From: Halorubrum salinum
GTDB lineage: Archaea > Halobacteriota > Halobacteria > Halobacteriales > Haloferacaceae
NCBI RefSeq assembly: GCF_024494575.1
Contig: NZ_JANHDO010000002.1
Span: forward strand, 186,001 to 250,000
DNA length: 64,000 nt
Direction of reading: 5' to 3'
In this document: positions 16,909 to 26,687 of the stretch, piece by piece
How positions within the stretch are numbered: the stretch's first letter is position 1
How the letters are laid out: each line of letters starts with the position of its first letter
Notes under the pieces: model-generated
What the model was told of the DNA's origin: nothing
What the model saw: only the letters and a program-made list of their open reading frames with translations
Database searches by the model: none
Made by a program: the position numbers and the translations under genes

Positions 16909-17526
16909 GTGTCACTCCCGGCGGCTGCGTGGCGCGAGCGCGTGGAGTTCGAGCGGCGGCTGGTCCACGCGGGCGGCACGCTGTACCCGGTCCCGTACCT
17001 GCTCGGCTGGCTCTCGTGGGGCGAGACGCGCGTCTTCCTCGGCGTCGCGCTCGCGGTCGTCTTCGCGCTCGAGTTCCTCCGACTCGTCGTCGGGCTCGAC
17101 CACGCCGTCTACCGGACGCTGACCCGCGAGTACGAGGAGGACGCGCTGGCGGGCTACGCGCTGTATCAGGTGAGCATGACCGGCACGGTCCTCCTTTTGT
17201 CACCCACGGTCGCGATCCCCGCGATGTGGATGCTCTCGGTGGGCGACCCCGTCAGCGGCGCGCTCGCGGACAACGACGCCACGGAGGCGAAGCGCCCCGC
17301 CGCGTGGATCGCGATGTTCCTCGTCTGCTTCGGGCTCGCGGTCCCGTTCACGATCCCCGCGTTCGGGCCGAACGCCGGCGTCGCGGTCGCGATGGCGGGC
17401 GCGGCCCCCGCAGCGGTCGCGGACGGCGTCCCACCGGTCATCCGAGGGATCCCGGTCGACGACAACCTCACCATTCCCCCCGCCGCGGCCGGCGGGATGC
17501 TCCTCGCGATCGCGGTCGTCGGGTAG
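16909..17526 (+). CDS. Dolichol kinase-like membrane protein
   Basis: 205-residue integral membrane protein of the polyprenol/phytol kinase and CDP-diglyceride synthetase-like family, annotated in haloarchaea as dolichol kinase. It starts with GTG 4 bases after glyS. About six hydrophobic helices are visible (for example VFLGVALAVVFALEFLRLVV, AWIAMFLVCFGLAVPFTI). The family motif is in SVGDPVSGALADN followed by AKRPAAWIAMF. Expected reaction: CTP-dependent phosphorylation of dolichol to the lipid carrier for N-glycosylation in the cytoplasmic membrane. Exact substrate is inferred; a phosphatidate cytidylyltransferase-like role is the alternative. Confidence 0.8.
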   Translation: MSLPAAAWRERVEFERRLVHAGGTLYPVPYLLGWLSWGETRVFLGVALAVVFALEFLRLVVGLDHAVYRTLTREYEEDALAGYALYQVSMTGTVLLLSPTVAIPAMWMLSVGDPVSGALADNDATEAKRPAAWIAMFLVCFGLAVPFTIPAFGPNAGVAVAMAGAAPAAVADGVPPVIRGIPVDDNLTIPPAAAGGMLLAIAVVG

Positions 17527-17565
17527 CGCGGAGGCGATCGGCGGTTTGCGGGCACCGACCGCGGC

Positions 17566-20556
17566 TCAGTCCCAGAACGACTGCGTCCGCGCGTACTCGC
17601 GCTCCTGCCGGAGCACGTCGCGGTAGAACTCGTCTTCGTCCTCGCGCAGCTTGTTGATGATCCGCGCGGCGTTGTGCGGGCCGACGCCCCGCGCCGCGAG
17701 CGCGATCACCGCGCGCTTCCCGTGGGTCTGCACGAGGCTCGCGGCGCGGTGGGCGCGCTCGGTCCGGCGCTCCTGCTCGTCGTCTTTCTCCGCCGCCCGC
17801 ACCGCGGTGACCGTCTCCTCGTCCCACGGGTTCAGCGCCGCGATCCGGGTCGACCCGCACTCCGGACACTCGGGCTGATCACGGACGCGCCGCACCTTCG
17901 TCGTCCGTTTCCAGTCGGTACAGTGGAGGCAAAACAGGATGACGCGGTCGTTGCGAATGCGCTCGCGCACCGTCTCTATCACGTCGGCGTCGGCGTTCTC
18001 GGGCACGAGGAACTCGGTTCCCGAGGACCGGCCGGCCGTGCCGAGCGGCGTCCGCTCGCGGGCGGTCTCGACGCCGAGGTCTCCCGATTGCACCGCCGCG
18101 AGCAACTCGGCGGTCTCGTCGACCGCGAGGTCGACGTGGAACACCTCCCGCAGCGCCTCCTCGTAGACGGGCGTCCCCTCCAAGGCCGCGAGCAGCCGGT
18201 CGCCGCCGAACTTCCCCCGCCCCTCCTTGTAGCGTTTCACCGAGCCGAACTTCGCTGCGACCTGCGCGAGCGTGAACTTCAGTGCGTCGGAGTTCTTCAG
18301 GGCGAGTTCGAGGTACGCCGTGAGCTTCTCCGGGTCCGTCGTCTCCAGCACCTCGCGGAAGTCGCCGGCGTCGACGCCGCCCGGCACCTCGAACTCGATC
18401 CGGTACGGGTCGACGTCCATCCCGACCGACGACCCCGCGCGCTGGCCGACGAGCGCCGCGAGCAGCCGCGCGAGCGTCTCGTTGACCTCGTGGCCGAACG
18501 CGGCGTTGACCGCGACCGTCCGGCCGTACCCCTCGATCACGATCCGCTCGTCGGTCGGGACGGGGTGGCCGGCCTCCACGTGGTCGGCGACCGGTTCGAG
18601 GGCGGTCGCGATCGTCTCCGAAGTAGCGGGATATCGCTCCGCGAGGTCGCCCGCGACGGCCGCGGGCGTTGACCCCGTCGAGAGCGCCCTCGCGACCTCT
18701 CCCCTGATACGTCCGACCTCGGCGGCGACGGGCTTCGGGACCGGGATCTCCTGGCCGACCCACGACGGCACCTCGCCCGCGGGGTCGGGAATCGGCGTCA
18801 CGTTCACGCGCTCTTCCTCCTCGTCGACCTCGGTGATCCGCCACATCTCGCCGCGCTGGACGAACGTCTCTCCCGGCCCGGCGAAGTTGACGACGAACCG
18901 CTCGTCTAAGGTGCCGATCTGCCGCCGCGAGGACATGTCGTACACCTCGTAGGTCGACTCGTCGGGGATCATAGAGAGGTTCGCGTAGAAGTACTGCCAC
19001 GTCCCGCCGGACTTCTCTAGGGCGTCCGACTCCTCGTCGAGCCACAGCAGCCGGTTGCCGTCGAGCTCGCGGACTATCTCTTGGAACTGCGGCTCCGAGA
19101 GGTCACGGAAGGGGTAGGCGTCGGTGACGGTCTCGTAGGCCTCGCGAGCGTGGATCTCGCCGTCGTCCATCACGAGCCCGACGATCTGGTTGGCGACCGT
19201 GTCTAAGCTTCCGTGGTGGATCCCGGCCGGCTCCACGAGTTCGGCGTCGGCTCGCCGGGCGATAGCCAGCGCTTCGAGCGTGTCGTCGCCGCCCTGCGTC
19301 ACGACGGTCCCCTCCGAGACCAGATCGCGGCGGTGACCCGCCCGCCCGACCCGCTGGAGCAGGCGGGCGACCTCGCGCGAACTCCCGTACTGGACCACGT
19401 GGTCGACGCGCCCCACGTCGATCCCCAGTTCCATCGAGGAGGTGCAGACCAATCCGTCGATCTCGCCCCCCTTGAACCGGTCTTCCACGTCGATCCGCAC
19501 GTCCTTCGAGAGCGAGCCGTGGTGGACCTCGATCTCGGTGACCCCGTCGGTGTCACCGGCGTCGTCGGTCGCGCCGCCGCTACCCGACCCGCCTCCGGTG
19601 TCGCCCGACCCGCCTCCAGTGTTATCGGCATTCTCCCGTTCTCGCTCTGCGAGCGCCTTGAACCGCGAGCCGAGCGCCTCCGCGGTCTGTCGCGTGTTGA
19701 CGAAGATCAGCGTCGAGTCGTGCGCCGCGACGATCTCGCGGATCGTCCGGACGTGGCTCGCCGTCGTCTCGTCGGTCGCCAGCTCGCCGGCGAGGGTCGC
19801 GTCGCGGTCGGTGATCGCCGGATCGAGCACCCGCACGTCGGTCCGGCTCCCGGTCGCGACCTCGACGGTCTCGAACGCGCGATCGCCCTCCCGGTCGGGG
19901 TCGCGTCTGCCCGATCCGACCAGAAAGCGCCCGACTTCCTCGGGCTCGCCGACCGTCGCCGAGAGCCCAACCCGCTGGAACGGTCCCGCCACCCGACGGA
20001 GCCGTTCGAGCCCCACCGTGAGCTGTGCGCCGCGTTTCGCGGCCGCCAGCTCGTGGACCTCGTCGACCACGACGTGGGCGACGGATTCGAGCGCCGCCCG
20101 CATCTTCGAGCCGGTCAGGATCGCCTGGAGGCTCTCTGGCGTCGTGATCAACACGTCCGGCGGGTCGTCGGCCTGCTTGCTGCGCTCGTACCGGGTCGTG
20201 TCGCCGTGGCGGACCGCGACCTCTACGCCGAGCCGGTCGCCCCACCACTCCAGTCTGTCCATCATGTCGCGGTTGAGCGCGCGCAGCGGGGTGATATACA
20301 GCGCGGAGATGCCCTCTCGCGGCTGCTCGCCCGGCGCGTCGCGGGCTGCGACGATCGCGTCGAAGACGGGCAACATCGCGGTCTCGGTCTTGCCCGTCCC
20401 CGTCGGCGCGAGGACGAGCGCGTTCTTTCCGGCCGCGAGCGGCGGGATCGCTTCGCGCTGCGGCTCCGTCGGCGTCGAGAAGCCCTGCTCCGAGAGCGCG
20501 TCGCGCAGTTCGCTCCCGAGGTGTGCGAACGCGTCCATCCCCGCCTGTTCCGACAT
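17566..20556 (-). CDS. lhr: Lhr-type superfamily 2 ATP-dependent helicase
   Basis: 996-residue large helicase-related protein. Walker A is APTGTGKT (about residues 50-57) and motif II reads DEVH (165-168). Motif VI is QRVGRAGHRRD, and the LITTPESLQAILTG segment is typical of Lhr. After the two RecA-like domains comes the long Lhr winged-helix/beta-barrel region. A C-terminal cysteine cluster CLHCTDWKRTTK...CPEC probably binds zinc. A Gly/Ser/Thr-rich insert occurs around residues 310-335. Lhr unwinds DNA and RNA-DNA forks and is linked to repair. The ATG at 20556 is chosen; the in-frame region upstream has no homology. It is convergent with the dolichol kinase gene. Confidence 0.93.
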   Translation of the reverse strand: MSEQAGMDAFAHLGSELRDALSEQGFSTPTEPQREAIPPLAAGKNALVLAPTGTGKTETAMLPVFDAIVAARDAPGEQPREGISALYITPLRALNRDMMDRLEWWGDRLGVEVAVRHGDTTRYERSKQADDPPDVLITTPESLQAILTGSKMRAALESVAHVVVDEVHELAAAKRGAQLTVGLERLRRVAGPFQRVGLSATVGEPEEVGRFLVGSGRRDPDREGDRAFETVEVATGSRTDVRVLDPAITDRDATLAGELATDETTASHVRTIREIVAAHDSTLIFVNTRQTAEALGSRFKALAERERENADNTGGGSGDTGGGSGSGGATDDAGDTDGVTEIEVHHGSLSKDVRIDVEDRFKGGEIDGLVCTSSMELGIDVGRVDHVVQYGSSREVARLLQRVGRAGHRRDLVSEGTVVTQGGDDTLEALAIARRADAELVEPAGIHHGSLDTVANQIVGLVMDDGEIHAREAYETVTDAYPFRDLSEPQFQEIVRELDGNRLLWLDEESDALEKSGGTWQYFYANLSMIPDESTYEVYDMSSRRQIGTLDERFVVNFAGPGETFVQRGEMWRITEVDEEEERVNVTPIPDPAGEVPSWVGQEIPVPKPVAAEVGRIRGEVARALSTGSTPAAVAGDLAERYPATSETIATALEPVADHVEAGHPVPTDERIVIEGYGRTVAVNAAFGHEVNETLARLLAALVGQRAGSSVGMDVDPYRIEFEVPGGVDAGDFREVLETTDPEKLTAYLELALKNSDALKFTLAQVAAKFGSVKRYKEGRGKFGGDRLLAALEGTPVYEEALREVFHVDLAVDETAELLAAVQSGDLGVETARERTPLGTAGRSSGTEFLVPENADADVIETVRERIRNDRVILFCLHCTDWKRTTKVRRVRDQPECPECGSTRIAALNPWDEETVTAVRAAEKDDEQERRTERAHRAASLVQTHGKRAVIALAARGVGPHNAARIINKLREDEDEFYRDVLRQEREYARTQSFWD

Positions 20557-20629
20557 CACTCCGAGTTGGGCGCTCGGCCGATTAAGCCCGTCGCCGAGTG
20601 GCCCCCGAATCCCGTGAGTCTGTGTCAGG

Positions 20630-23266
20630 TCAGTCGGCGAGCGACAGTTCGACGGCGAACACGCTGCCGGTCGGCTCGTTGTCTTCGACCCACACGTCGC
20701 CGTCGTACGTATCGACGAGCGTTTTGACGAGATACAGCCCGACCCCTGTGCCACCGCTCTCGAGCCCCTTCTGACCCTCTTGGAAGATCTGTTCTTTGTG
20801 GTCGTCCGCGATCCCGGGGCCGTTGTCCGCGATCGACACGCGAACGGACTCGTCAAACACGCGAGTCGACACCGTGACCTCGGCCACCTCCTTGTCGTTG
20901 TGGACGATCGCGTTTGTCAGGAGGTTGCGGAACACCGCCTCCAGCAGGTCGTCCGCCAGCACCGTCACGTCGGAGATCGATCCGTCGACGGTGACCGTCG
21001 CACGGTCTTTATCCGACCGGATCCGTTCGATCTGCTCGCCGAGTTCGGTGCGCAGGCTCACCGGCGTTCGGTCGGATCCGGCCTGAAGCAACACTTCGGT
21101 GACGTCTCTGGCTGTTTCCGTGATGTCGGCCGCCTGCCTTGCCGCCGCGATAACCGTTTGCGCATACGTCCGACTTTGATCGTCCGCCAACGAGTCTTCG
21201 AGTAACTCGGTGTACGATTCGACGACCATCAGTTGGTTCCGGATGTCGTGGCGAACCACCTGGTTCAACAGCTTCAGGTTATCCCGCTGCTCTTCGAGCG
21301 TTCGCTCGTATTCTTTGAGTTCAGTCACGTCCCGGGCGTATCCCAAGACGGCGTCTTCACCCGTTTCAGCGACTTGATAGGGGATCTTCGTCGTCTGTAG
21401 GATTCGCGTTTCTCCGTTCACCGTGGTTAGCGTCTCCTCGCCGATCCTCCTCGGCTTGCCAGATTCGATCACGTCGAGGTCGTCTTGTCGAAACGCCTCT
21501 GAGTCCTCGACGCTGGGGATGATGTCTGCCTCGGAGTTGCCTTCGACCTCCTCGGGCGTCTTTCCGTACGCGGCCGCGGTCGCCTCGTTGGCCAAGAGGT
21601 ACTCCCCCTCTCGATTCTTCACGAACACGAGGTCCGGCACGAGATCGATGATCTGCCGCAGTTCCTCACGGGTCGATTCGAGAGCGATCTCGTACTCCTT
21701 CCGCTCGGTGACGTCTTGGAACAGTCCGAGCGCGCCGGTGACTGTCCCGTCGTCGTCGAACTGCGGATCGCCGATCGCCCTGACCCACCGAGTCTGTCCG
21801 GAGCTCGTGACGATCCGCAACTCGAGGTCGTACGACTCTCCCTCCTCCGTCAGCCGGTCGAAGGCGGCTTCGATGGCGTCGCGGTCGTCCGGGTGGTAGA
21901 ACTCGAACCCGTCCGCTAACTCGACTGACTCGGTCGCTGGCACTCCGTGGATGCGATACACCTCGTCGCTCCACGTGACCGACTCGTCGACTAGGTCGAC
22001 CTCCCACCAGCCGATCGACGCGCTCTCTTGAGTGCGTTCGATGAGCGCTCGCGTCCGTTCCAACTCCGTTTCTCGGCGCTTTCGGTCGTCGATGTCGAGG
22101 TGGATTCCGACTGCCCGAACCGGTTCCCCGTCCTCGTCTCGCTCGACGACCTTCCCGACGTCGCGGATCCACTTCCATTCGCCCGCCGCGGTTCGCATTC
22201 GGTGTTCTGTGTCGTAGTACGTGGTTTCACCCGCCACGTGGTCCGACAGCGCGCCTTCGACCCCTCCGAGATCGTCGGGGTGAACGCGTCGCTCCCACGC
22301 GTCGAGGTGCGGCTCGATCTCGTCTGGCGTGTATCCGAGCATCTCCGCCCACTGGTGGTTAAACTCGACCTCGTCGGAGGTCATATCCCAGTCCCAGACG
22401 CCGATCTGTCCGCCTTCGACGGCGAGTTCGAGACGGTCTTTGAGCCTCTGGAGCGTGCGTTCCCGCTCTTTCTGTTCGGTGATGTCCGTCGAGACGCCAC
22501 AGATAGCCACGATCGTCCCTTCCTCGTCGTATACGGGTGATTTTCGAGTCAGACGAACGCTCTCGCCCGTCGGCGTCGGGACCGTCTCCTCGACTTCGAT
22601 CGGTTCTCCGTCCTGGAGAACCCGTCTGTCGTCCGACCGGGCCCGTTCTACAGCCGCCGGCGGGAAGAGATCCTCGTCGGTCATCCCTTCGGGGTCGCCG
22701 TGAATATCCAGTAGATCGCGACACGCTTGGTTCATCAGGAGGTATCTCCCGTCGGTGTCCTTCAGAAACACTGCCGCCGACATCGTTTCTAAGACGGTCT
22801 CGAACCGACGATACGTCTGGTCGTGGGCCCGCTCTTGCTGTTTCTCTTCTGTGATATCGCGAGCGACGCCGACGATATACGCTACGTCCCCGCCGTCCGT
22901 AATCGGCGTCAGTTTGGTCTTCCAGTAGCTCGTTCCACCGGGGAGATCGAGCTTCTCTTCGTATTCGACGGTGGTCTGTTGCTCGACGCAGCGCCGGTAG
23001 TTGGACTCGACGGTCGCGCCTTGCTCTTCCCCGAGGAATTCCCTTGGCGTCTGTCCGCGCATCGAATCCTCTGATAGTCCCGTCTGCCGCTGATGTGTGT
23101 CGTTGTTCCGAAGAAAAGTAAACGCGTAGTCTCCGCCCGCTCGCTCAACGTCGATCAGAAAGACGGCGTCTTCGATCTCTCGAAATATCGCTTCGTACAC
23201 AGTGGCTCCTTCACCACCGAAATCGATGGAAGGATCTGCCTCTGAACGCGATTCACTCTCGTCCAT
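20630..23266 (-). CDS. Cytoplasmic sensor histidine kinase with five PAS domains
   Basis: 878-residue kinase without membrane segments, so it should sense intracellular signals. Five successive PAS/PAC units are visible at about residues 20-140, 147-265, 271-395, 400-520 and 525-645. Each ends in a PAC-like 'D(I/V)T' segment (ARDITEEKQ, STDITEQKE, LDIDDRKRR, FQDVTERKE, ARDVTELKE). The His-kinase dimerisation region has the phospho-acceptor in VVRHDIRNQLMVVESYTELL. The ATPase domain has NLLTNAIVHND, DNGPGIAD and TGVGLYLVKTLVD. No response regulator is adjacent, a common orphan arrangement in haloarchaea. The DNA appears less GC-rich than neighbours. Ligands unknown. Confidence 0.93.
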   Translation of the reverse strand: MDESESRSEADPSIDFGGEGATVYEAIFREIEDAVFLIDVERAGGDYAFTFLRNNDTHQRQTGLSEDSMRGQTPREFLGEEQGATVESNYRRCVEQQTTVEYEEKLDLPGGTSYWKTKLTPITDGGDVAYIVGVARDITEEKQQERAHDQTYRRFETVLETMSAAVFLKDTDGRYLLMNQACRDLLDIHGDPEGMTDEDLFPPAAVERARSDDRRVLQDGEPIEVEETVPTPTGESVRLTRKSPVYDEEGTIVAICGVSTDITEQKERERTLQRLKDRLELAVEGGQIGVWDWDMTSDEVEFNHQWAEMLGYTPDEIEPHLDAWERRVHPDDLGGVEGALSDHVAGETTYYDTEHRMRTAAGEWKWIRDVGKVVERDEDGEPVRAVGIHLDIDDRKRRETELERTRALIERTQESASIGWWEVDLVDESVTWSDEVYRIHGVPATESVELADGFEFYHPDDRDAIEAAFDRLTEEGESYDLELRIVTSSGQTRWVRAIGDPQFDDDGTVTGALGLFQDVTERKEYEIALESTREELRQIIDLVPDLVFVKNREGEYLLANEATAAAYGKTPEEVEGNSEADIIPSVEDSEAFRQDDLDVIESGKPRRIGEETLTTVNGETRILQTTKIPYQVAETGEDAVLGYARDVTELKEYERTLEEQRDNLKLLNQVVRHDIRNQLMVVESYTELLEDSLADDQSRTYAQTVIAAARQAADITETARDVTEVLLQAGSDRTPVSLRTELGEQIERIRSDKDRATVTVDGSISDVTVLADDLLEAVFRNLLTNAIVHNDKEVAEVTVSTRVFDESVRVSIADNGPGIADDHKEQIFQEGQKGLESGGTGVGLYLVKTLVDTYDGDVWVEDNEPTGSVFAVELSLAD

Positions 23267-23329
23267 AATCGCTCTTATACGTCAATACGACGCACCGGCA
23301 GATAATACTGCGGATGGTGTTCGTTCGAG

Positions 23330-23719
23330 TTACACTTCGAACTCGGTCTGGTAGTCCGTCGCGTCGACGCGGTCCTCTCGGAGCGGCCAGAAGGCGAGCA
23401 GCGTGGCCGGCTCGTCGGAGACGGCGCGGGAGGCGTGCGGCACGTCAGGCGGGATCTCGACGGCGTCGTACGTCGACAGCGAGACGCGCTCGCCGTCGAC
23501 GATGAAGTCCACTTCACCCTCGACGACGAGGTTCATCTGCTCCCACGGGTGCGAGTGCGGCGGCTTGTCCTCCCGGTCCGGCCCGATCGTCGTCATGCCG
23601 ATCATCTGGTCGACGCCGCGGAAGACGACCTGCTCGAACCCCTTCCCTTCCTTGGCGAGCGGCGCGTCTTTGAGATTGTACACGGACGGAATCTCGGACG
23701 GATCGTAGGAACGAACCAT
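23330..23719 (-). CDS. Cupin-domain protein
   Basis: 129-residue single-cupin protein. The metal-binding motif is in [20 protein letters not shown] (HxH...E), with the second His in DVPHAS. The opening [21 protein letters not shown] leads into a beta-barrel. The ATG at 23719 is preferred over the longer frame because an AT-containing box (GTTTACC) sits about 25-34 bases upstream. Cupins range from small-molecule binders to isomerases and dioxygenases; nothing here fixes the substrate. It lies just downstream of the PAS kinase start on the same strand but is a separate unit. Confidence 0.85.
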   Translation of the reverse strand: MVRSYDPSEIPSVYNLKDAPLAKEGKGFEQVVFRGVDQMIGMTTIGPDREDKPPHSHPWEQMNLVVEGEVDFIVDGERVSLSTYDAVEIPPDVPHASRAVSDEPATLLAFWPLREDRVDATDYQTEFEV

Positions 23720-23848
23720 ACGCTGTCGAGTACCGACGGCGTGGTAAACGTGGGGGAAGCGGTCGACGGTGACGAGGGCCGGCCGCACCCCCGGTCAGAA
23801 TCGTGCCGCGTCCGGTACCGACTTGTCGTCGGGGACGGCACGGGACGT

Positions 23849-25285
23849 ATGGACGTTCACGTCACCACCTCGACGGTGCGGGGGACGACTCGCGCGCCGC
23901 CATCGAAGAGCTACACGCACCGCGCGCTGCTTGCCGCGGGGTACAGCGACCGCGCGGTCGTCCGCTCGCCGCTGGTCTCTGCGGACACGAGAGCGACCGC
24001 GCGCGCCGTTCGGGCGTTCGGCGGCCGGGTGGGCGCAGGCGACACCGATGGCTCCGCCGCTGACGTCGATGACTCCGCCGCCACCGACAGCGCCGACGCC
24101 CACGGCGGATCCGCCGACCCGGCCATCCCCGACGGCGCAGGGGCGCTCTCGGTCGACGGGTTCGGGGGTCGTCCCGCCGTCCCGGCCGACGTGATCGACT
24201 GTGCGAACTCGGGGACGACGATGCGGCTCGTCACCGCCGCGGCCGCGCTCGCGGACGGGACGACCGTGCTCACGGGCGACGGATCGCTCCGGTCGCGTCC
24301 GCAGGGGCCGCTCCTCGACGCGCTCGCCGACCTCGGCGTGCGCGCGGAGTCGACGCGAAACAACGGGCTGGCTCCGCTCGTCGTCACCGGTCCGCTCGCG
24401 GGCGGGGAGGTAGCCATCCCCGGCGACGTCTCCTCGCAGTACGTCACGGCGCTACTGATGGCCGGCGCGGTCACGGACGAGGGGGTCGAGATCGACCTCA
24501 CGACGCCGCTCAAGTCGGCTCCCTACGTCGACATCACGCTCGAACTGCTCGACGAGTTCGGGGTCGAGGCGACGCCCGTCGACGACGGCGGCGACCCGAT
24601 AGACGGCGCGGCGGGCGCGGCGGGGTTTTCCGTCCCCGGCGGACAGTCGTACGAGCCGGCCGGCGGGAGCTACGCGGTTCCCGGCGACTTCTCGTCCATC
24701 TCGTATCTCCTCGCCGCGGGCGCGGTCGCCGGCGACGACGGGGAGACCGTCCGGATCGAGGGAGCGCGACCGAGCGCGCAGGGCGACGCCGCGATAGTCG
24801 AGATAACGGAGCGCATGGGGGCCGCGGTCGACTGGGACCGCGACGCCGGCGAGATCGCGGTCGAGCGCGCGCCGCTCTCCGGAGCCACGGTCGACGTGGG
24901 CGACACTCCCGATCTCCTTCCCACGATCGCCGCGCTCGGAGCCGTTGCGGAGGGCGACACGCGGATCGAAAACTGCGAGCACGTCCGCTACAAGGAGACC
25001 GACCGGGTGTCGGCGATGGCCGAGGAACTGGAGAGGATGGGCGCGGAGACCACGGAGGAGCCGGACGTGCTCACCGTCCACGGCGACGAGAGCGACCTCC
25101 GCGGCGCGACCGTCGACGGCCGAGCGGACCACCGGATCGTGATGGCGCTCGCGGTCGCCGCGCTGGCCGCCGAGGGGACCACGACGATCCGCGGCGCAGA
25201 ACACGTCGACGTCTCGTTCCCGGACTTCTTCGAGACGATGGCGGAGTTGGGTATGGACGTGGAACGCGAGGGCGCGGCCGAGTAG
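23849..25285 (+). CDS. aroA: 3-phosphoshikimate 1-carboxyvinyltransferase (EPSP synthase)
   Basis: 478-residue enzyme joining shikimate-3-phosphate and phosphoenolpyruvate in aromatic amino-acid synthesis. Family motifs are present: [16 protein letters not shown] near the N-terminus, [26 protein letters not shown], and [15 protein letters not shown] near the C-terminus. It is about 50 residues longer than bacterial enzymes because of a Ser/Asp/Ala-rich halophilic insert around residues 55-105. The ATG at 23849 gives the expected short lead into the first motif. No other aro gene is next to it. Confidence 0.96.
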   Translation: MDVHVTTSTVRGTTRAPPSKSYTHRALLAAGYSDRAVVRSPLVSADTRATARAVRAFGGRVGAGDTDGSAADVDDSAATDSADAHGGSADPAIPDGAGALSVDGFGGRPAVPADVIDCANSGTTMRLVTAAAALADGTTVLTGDGSLRSRPQGPLLDALADLGVRAESTRNNGLAPLVVTGPLAGGEVAIPGDVSSQYVTALLMAGAVTDEGVEIDLTTPLKSAPYVDITLELLDEFGVEATPVDDGGDPIDGAAGAAGFSVPGGQSYEPAGGSYAVPGDFSSISYLLAAGAVAGDDGETVRIEGARPSAQGDAAIVEITERMGAAVDWDRDAGEIAVERAPLSGATVDVGDTPDLLPTIAALGAVAEGDTRIENCEHVRYKETDRVSAMAEELERMGAETTEEPDVLTVHGDESDLRGATVDGRADHRIVMALAVAALAAEGTTTIRGAEHVDVSFPDFFETMAELGMDVEREGAAE

Positions 25286-25433
25286 ACGCGCGCACCCTCC
25301 CGCGTAGACGCGAGCGTCTCGTCGGGCGATCCGATGCGTGCGGTCAGACACTCGCGGCGCTCCCGGTGACGAACCCGCGCGGCCGATCCGTCGAGACCGA
25401 CGGGTACACAAGCCGTCCCGCCCACCCTCGTGC

Positions 25434-26651
25434 ATGGACGACATCGACGTCGAACCCGTGGATCGCGTCGAAGACGATCGAGGCGACGAGACCGGACCCG
25501 ACGCCGAAGACGCCGGATCCGGTCTCGCGGTGGACGAGGGCGACGGGACGGATCTCCCCGCGGGCGTCGACGCCCCGGAGTACGTCCTCTACGGCGGGAA
25601 AGGCGGCGTCGGAAAGACCACGATGGCGGCCGCCACGGGACTCGCCTCGGCCGCGGGCGGCGTCCGGACGCTCGTCGTCTCGACCGACCCCGCCCACTCG
25701 CTGTCGGACACGTTCGAGACGGACATCCCCGCGGAGCCCGCGCGAATCCGCGAGGAGATTCCGCTTTTCGCCGCCGAGATCGACCCCGACGCCGCGATGG
25801 AGGAGGGGATGTTCGGCGCGGACGCCGACCCCCTCGGCGGGCTCGGCGAGATGGGCGAGATGATGGGCGGGATGGGCGGCGGAGACGGCCCGATGGGCGG
25901 GATGGGTGACGCTGGGGGCTCCGACGGCGCGGGCGGTGAGGGCGACGAGGGACTCGGCGGCCTCCTCGGCGGAACGATGCCCGGAGCCGACGAGGCGGCC
26001 GCGATGCGCCAGCTCCTCGAATACCTCGACGACCCGCGGTTCGATCGGGTGATCGTCGACACCGCGCCGACGGGACACACGCTCCGCCTCCTCCAGCTCC
26101 CCGAGATCATGGACTCGATGCTCGGACGAGTGATGAAGCTCCGTCAGCGCTTCTCGGGCATGATGGACGGGATTAAGGGGATGTTCGGCGGCGGTGACGA
26201 CGACCCCGACCCGTCGGCCGACCTCGACGAGCTTCGCGACCGGATCGAGCGCCTGCGGGCCGTCCTCCGGGACCCGGCACAGACCGACTTCCGCGTCGTG
26301 ATGATCCCCGAGGAGATGAGCGTCGTCGAGTCCGAGCGGCTCGTCGCCCGCCTCGACGAGTTCTCGATTCCGGTGAACACGCTCGTCGTCAACCGCGTGA
26401 TGGAGGGGATCGGCGACGTGGCCGGCGACGGCGCGGGAGGTGCGGACGCGACCGCGATCGATCCGGAGTGGGTCGTGGAGCCGAACCCCGACACCTGCGA
26501 GTTCTGTGCCCGCCGGTGGGACGTCCAACAGGGGGCGCTGCGAAAGGCCACGGACCTGTTCCGCGGCCGCGACGTGAAACGCGTCCCGCTGCTCGCGCGC
26601 GAGGTCCGCGGCGAGGCCGCGCTCCGGGTCGTCGCGGCGTGTCTGCGGTGA
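25434..26651 (+). CDS. ArsA/Get3 (TRC40)-family ATPase
   Basis: 405-residue single-domain ArsA-family P-loop ATPase. After an acidic N-terminal tail of about 45 residues the deviant Walker A is GGKGGVGKTTMAAATG, followed by VVSTDPAHSLSDTFETD (switch I). A Met/Gly-rich low-complexity insert follows at about residues 140-180. A Met-rich helical stretch (MDSMLGRVMKL, GMMDGIKGMFGG) then occupies the position of the client-binding insert of Get3/TRC40. A CEFCARR motif gives the zinc-binding CxxC typical of Get3 dimers. These features favour a tail-anchored membrane protein chaperone over arsenite efflux, and no ars genes are nearby. A TATA-like GTACACAAG lies about 30 bases before the ATG. Confidence 0.9.
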   Translation: MDDIDVEPVDRVEDDRGDETGPDAEDAGSGLAVDEGDGTDLPAGVDAPEYVLYGGKGGVGKTTMAAATGLASAAGGVRTLVVSTDPAHSLSDTFETDIPAEPARIREEIPLFAAEIDPDAAMEEGMFGADADPLGGLGEMGEMMGGMGGGDGPMGGMGDAGGSDGAGGEGDEGLGGLLGGTMPGADEAAAMRQLLEYLDDPRFDRVIVDTAPTGHTLRLLQLPEIMDSMLGRVMKLRQRFSGMMDGIKGMFGGGDDDPDPSADLDELRDRIERLRAVLRDPAQTDFRVVMIPEEMSVVESERLVARLDEFSIPVNTLVVNRVMEGIGDVAGDGAGGADATAIDPEWVVEPNPDTCEFCARRWDVQQGALRKATDLFRGRDVKRVPLLAREVRGEAALRVVAACLR

Positions 26652-26687
26652 CCGGACGGCGGAGAGAGGACGGGCTGGGGTGTCCGT

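Noticed and set aside
25434-26651. Arsenite-transporting ATPase
   Set aside because: No arsenic resistance genes nearby; Met-rich and CxxC features fit Get3/TRC40 better.
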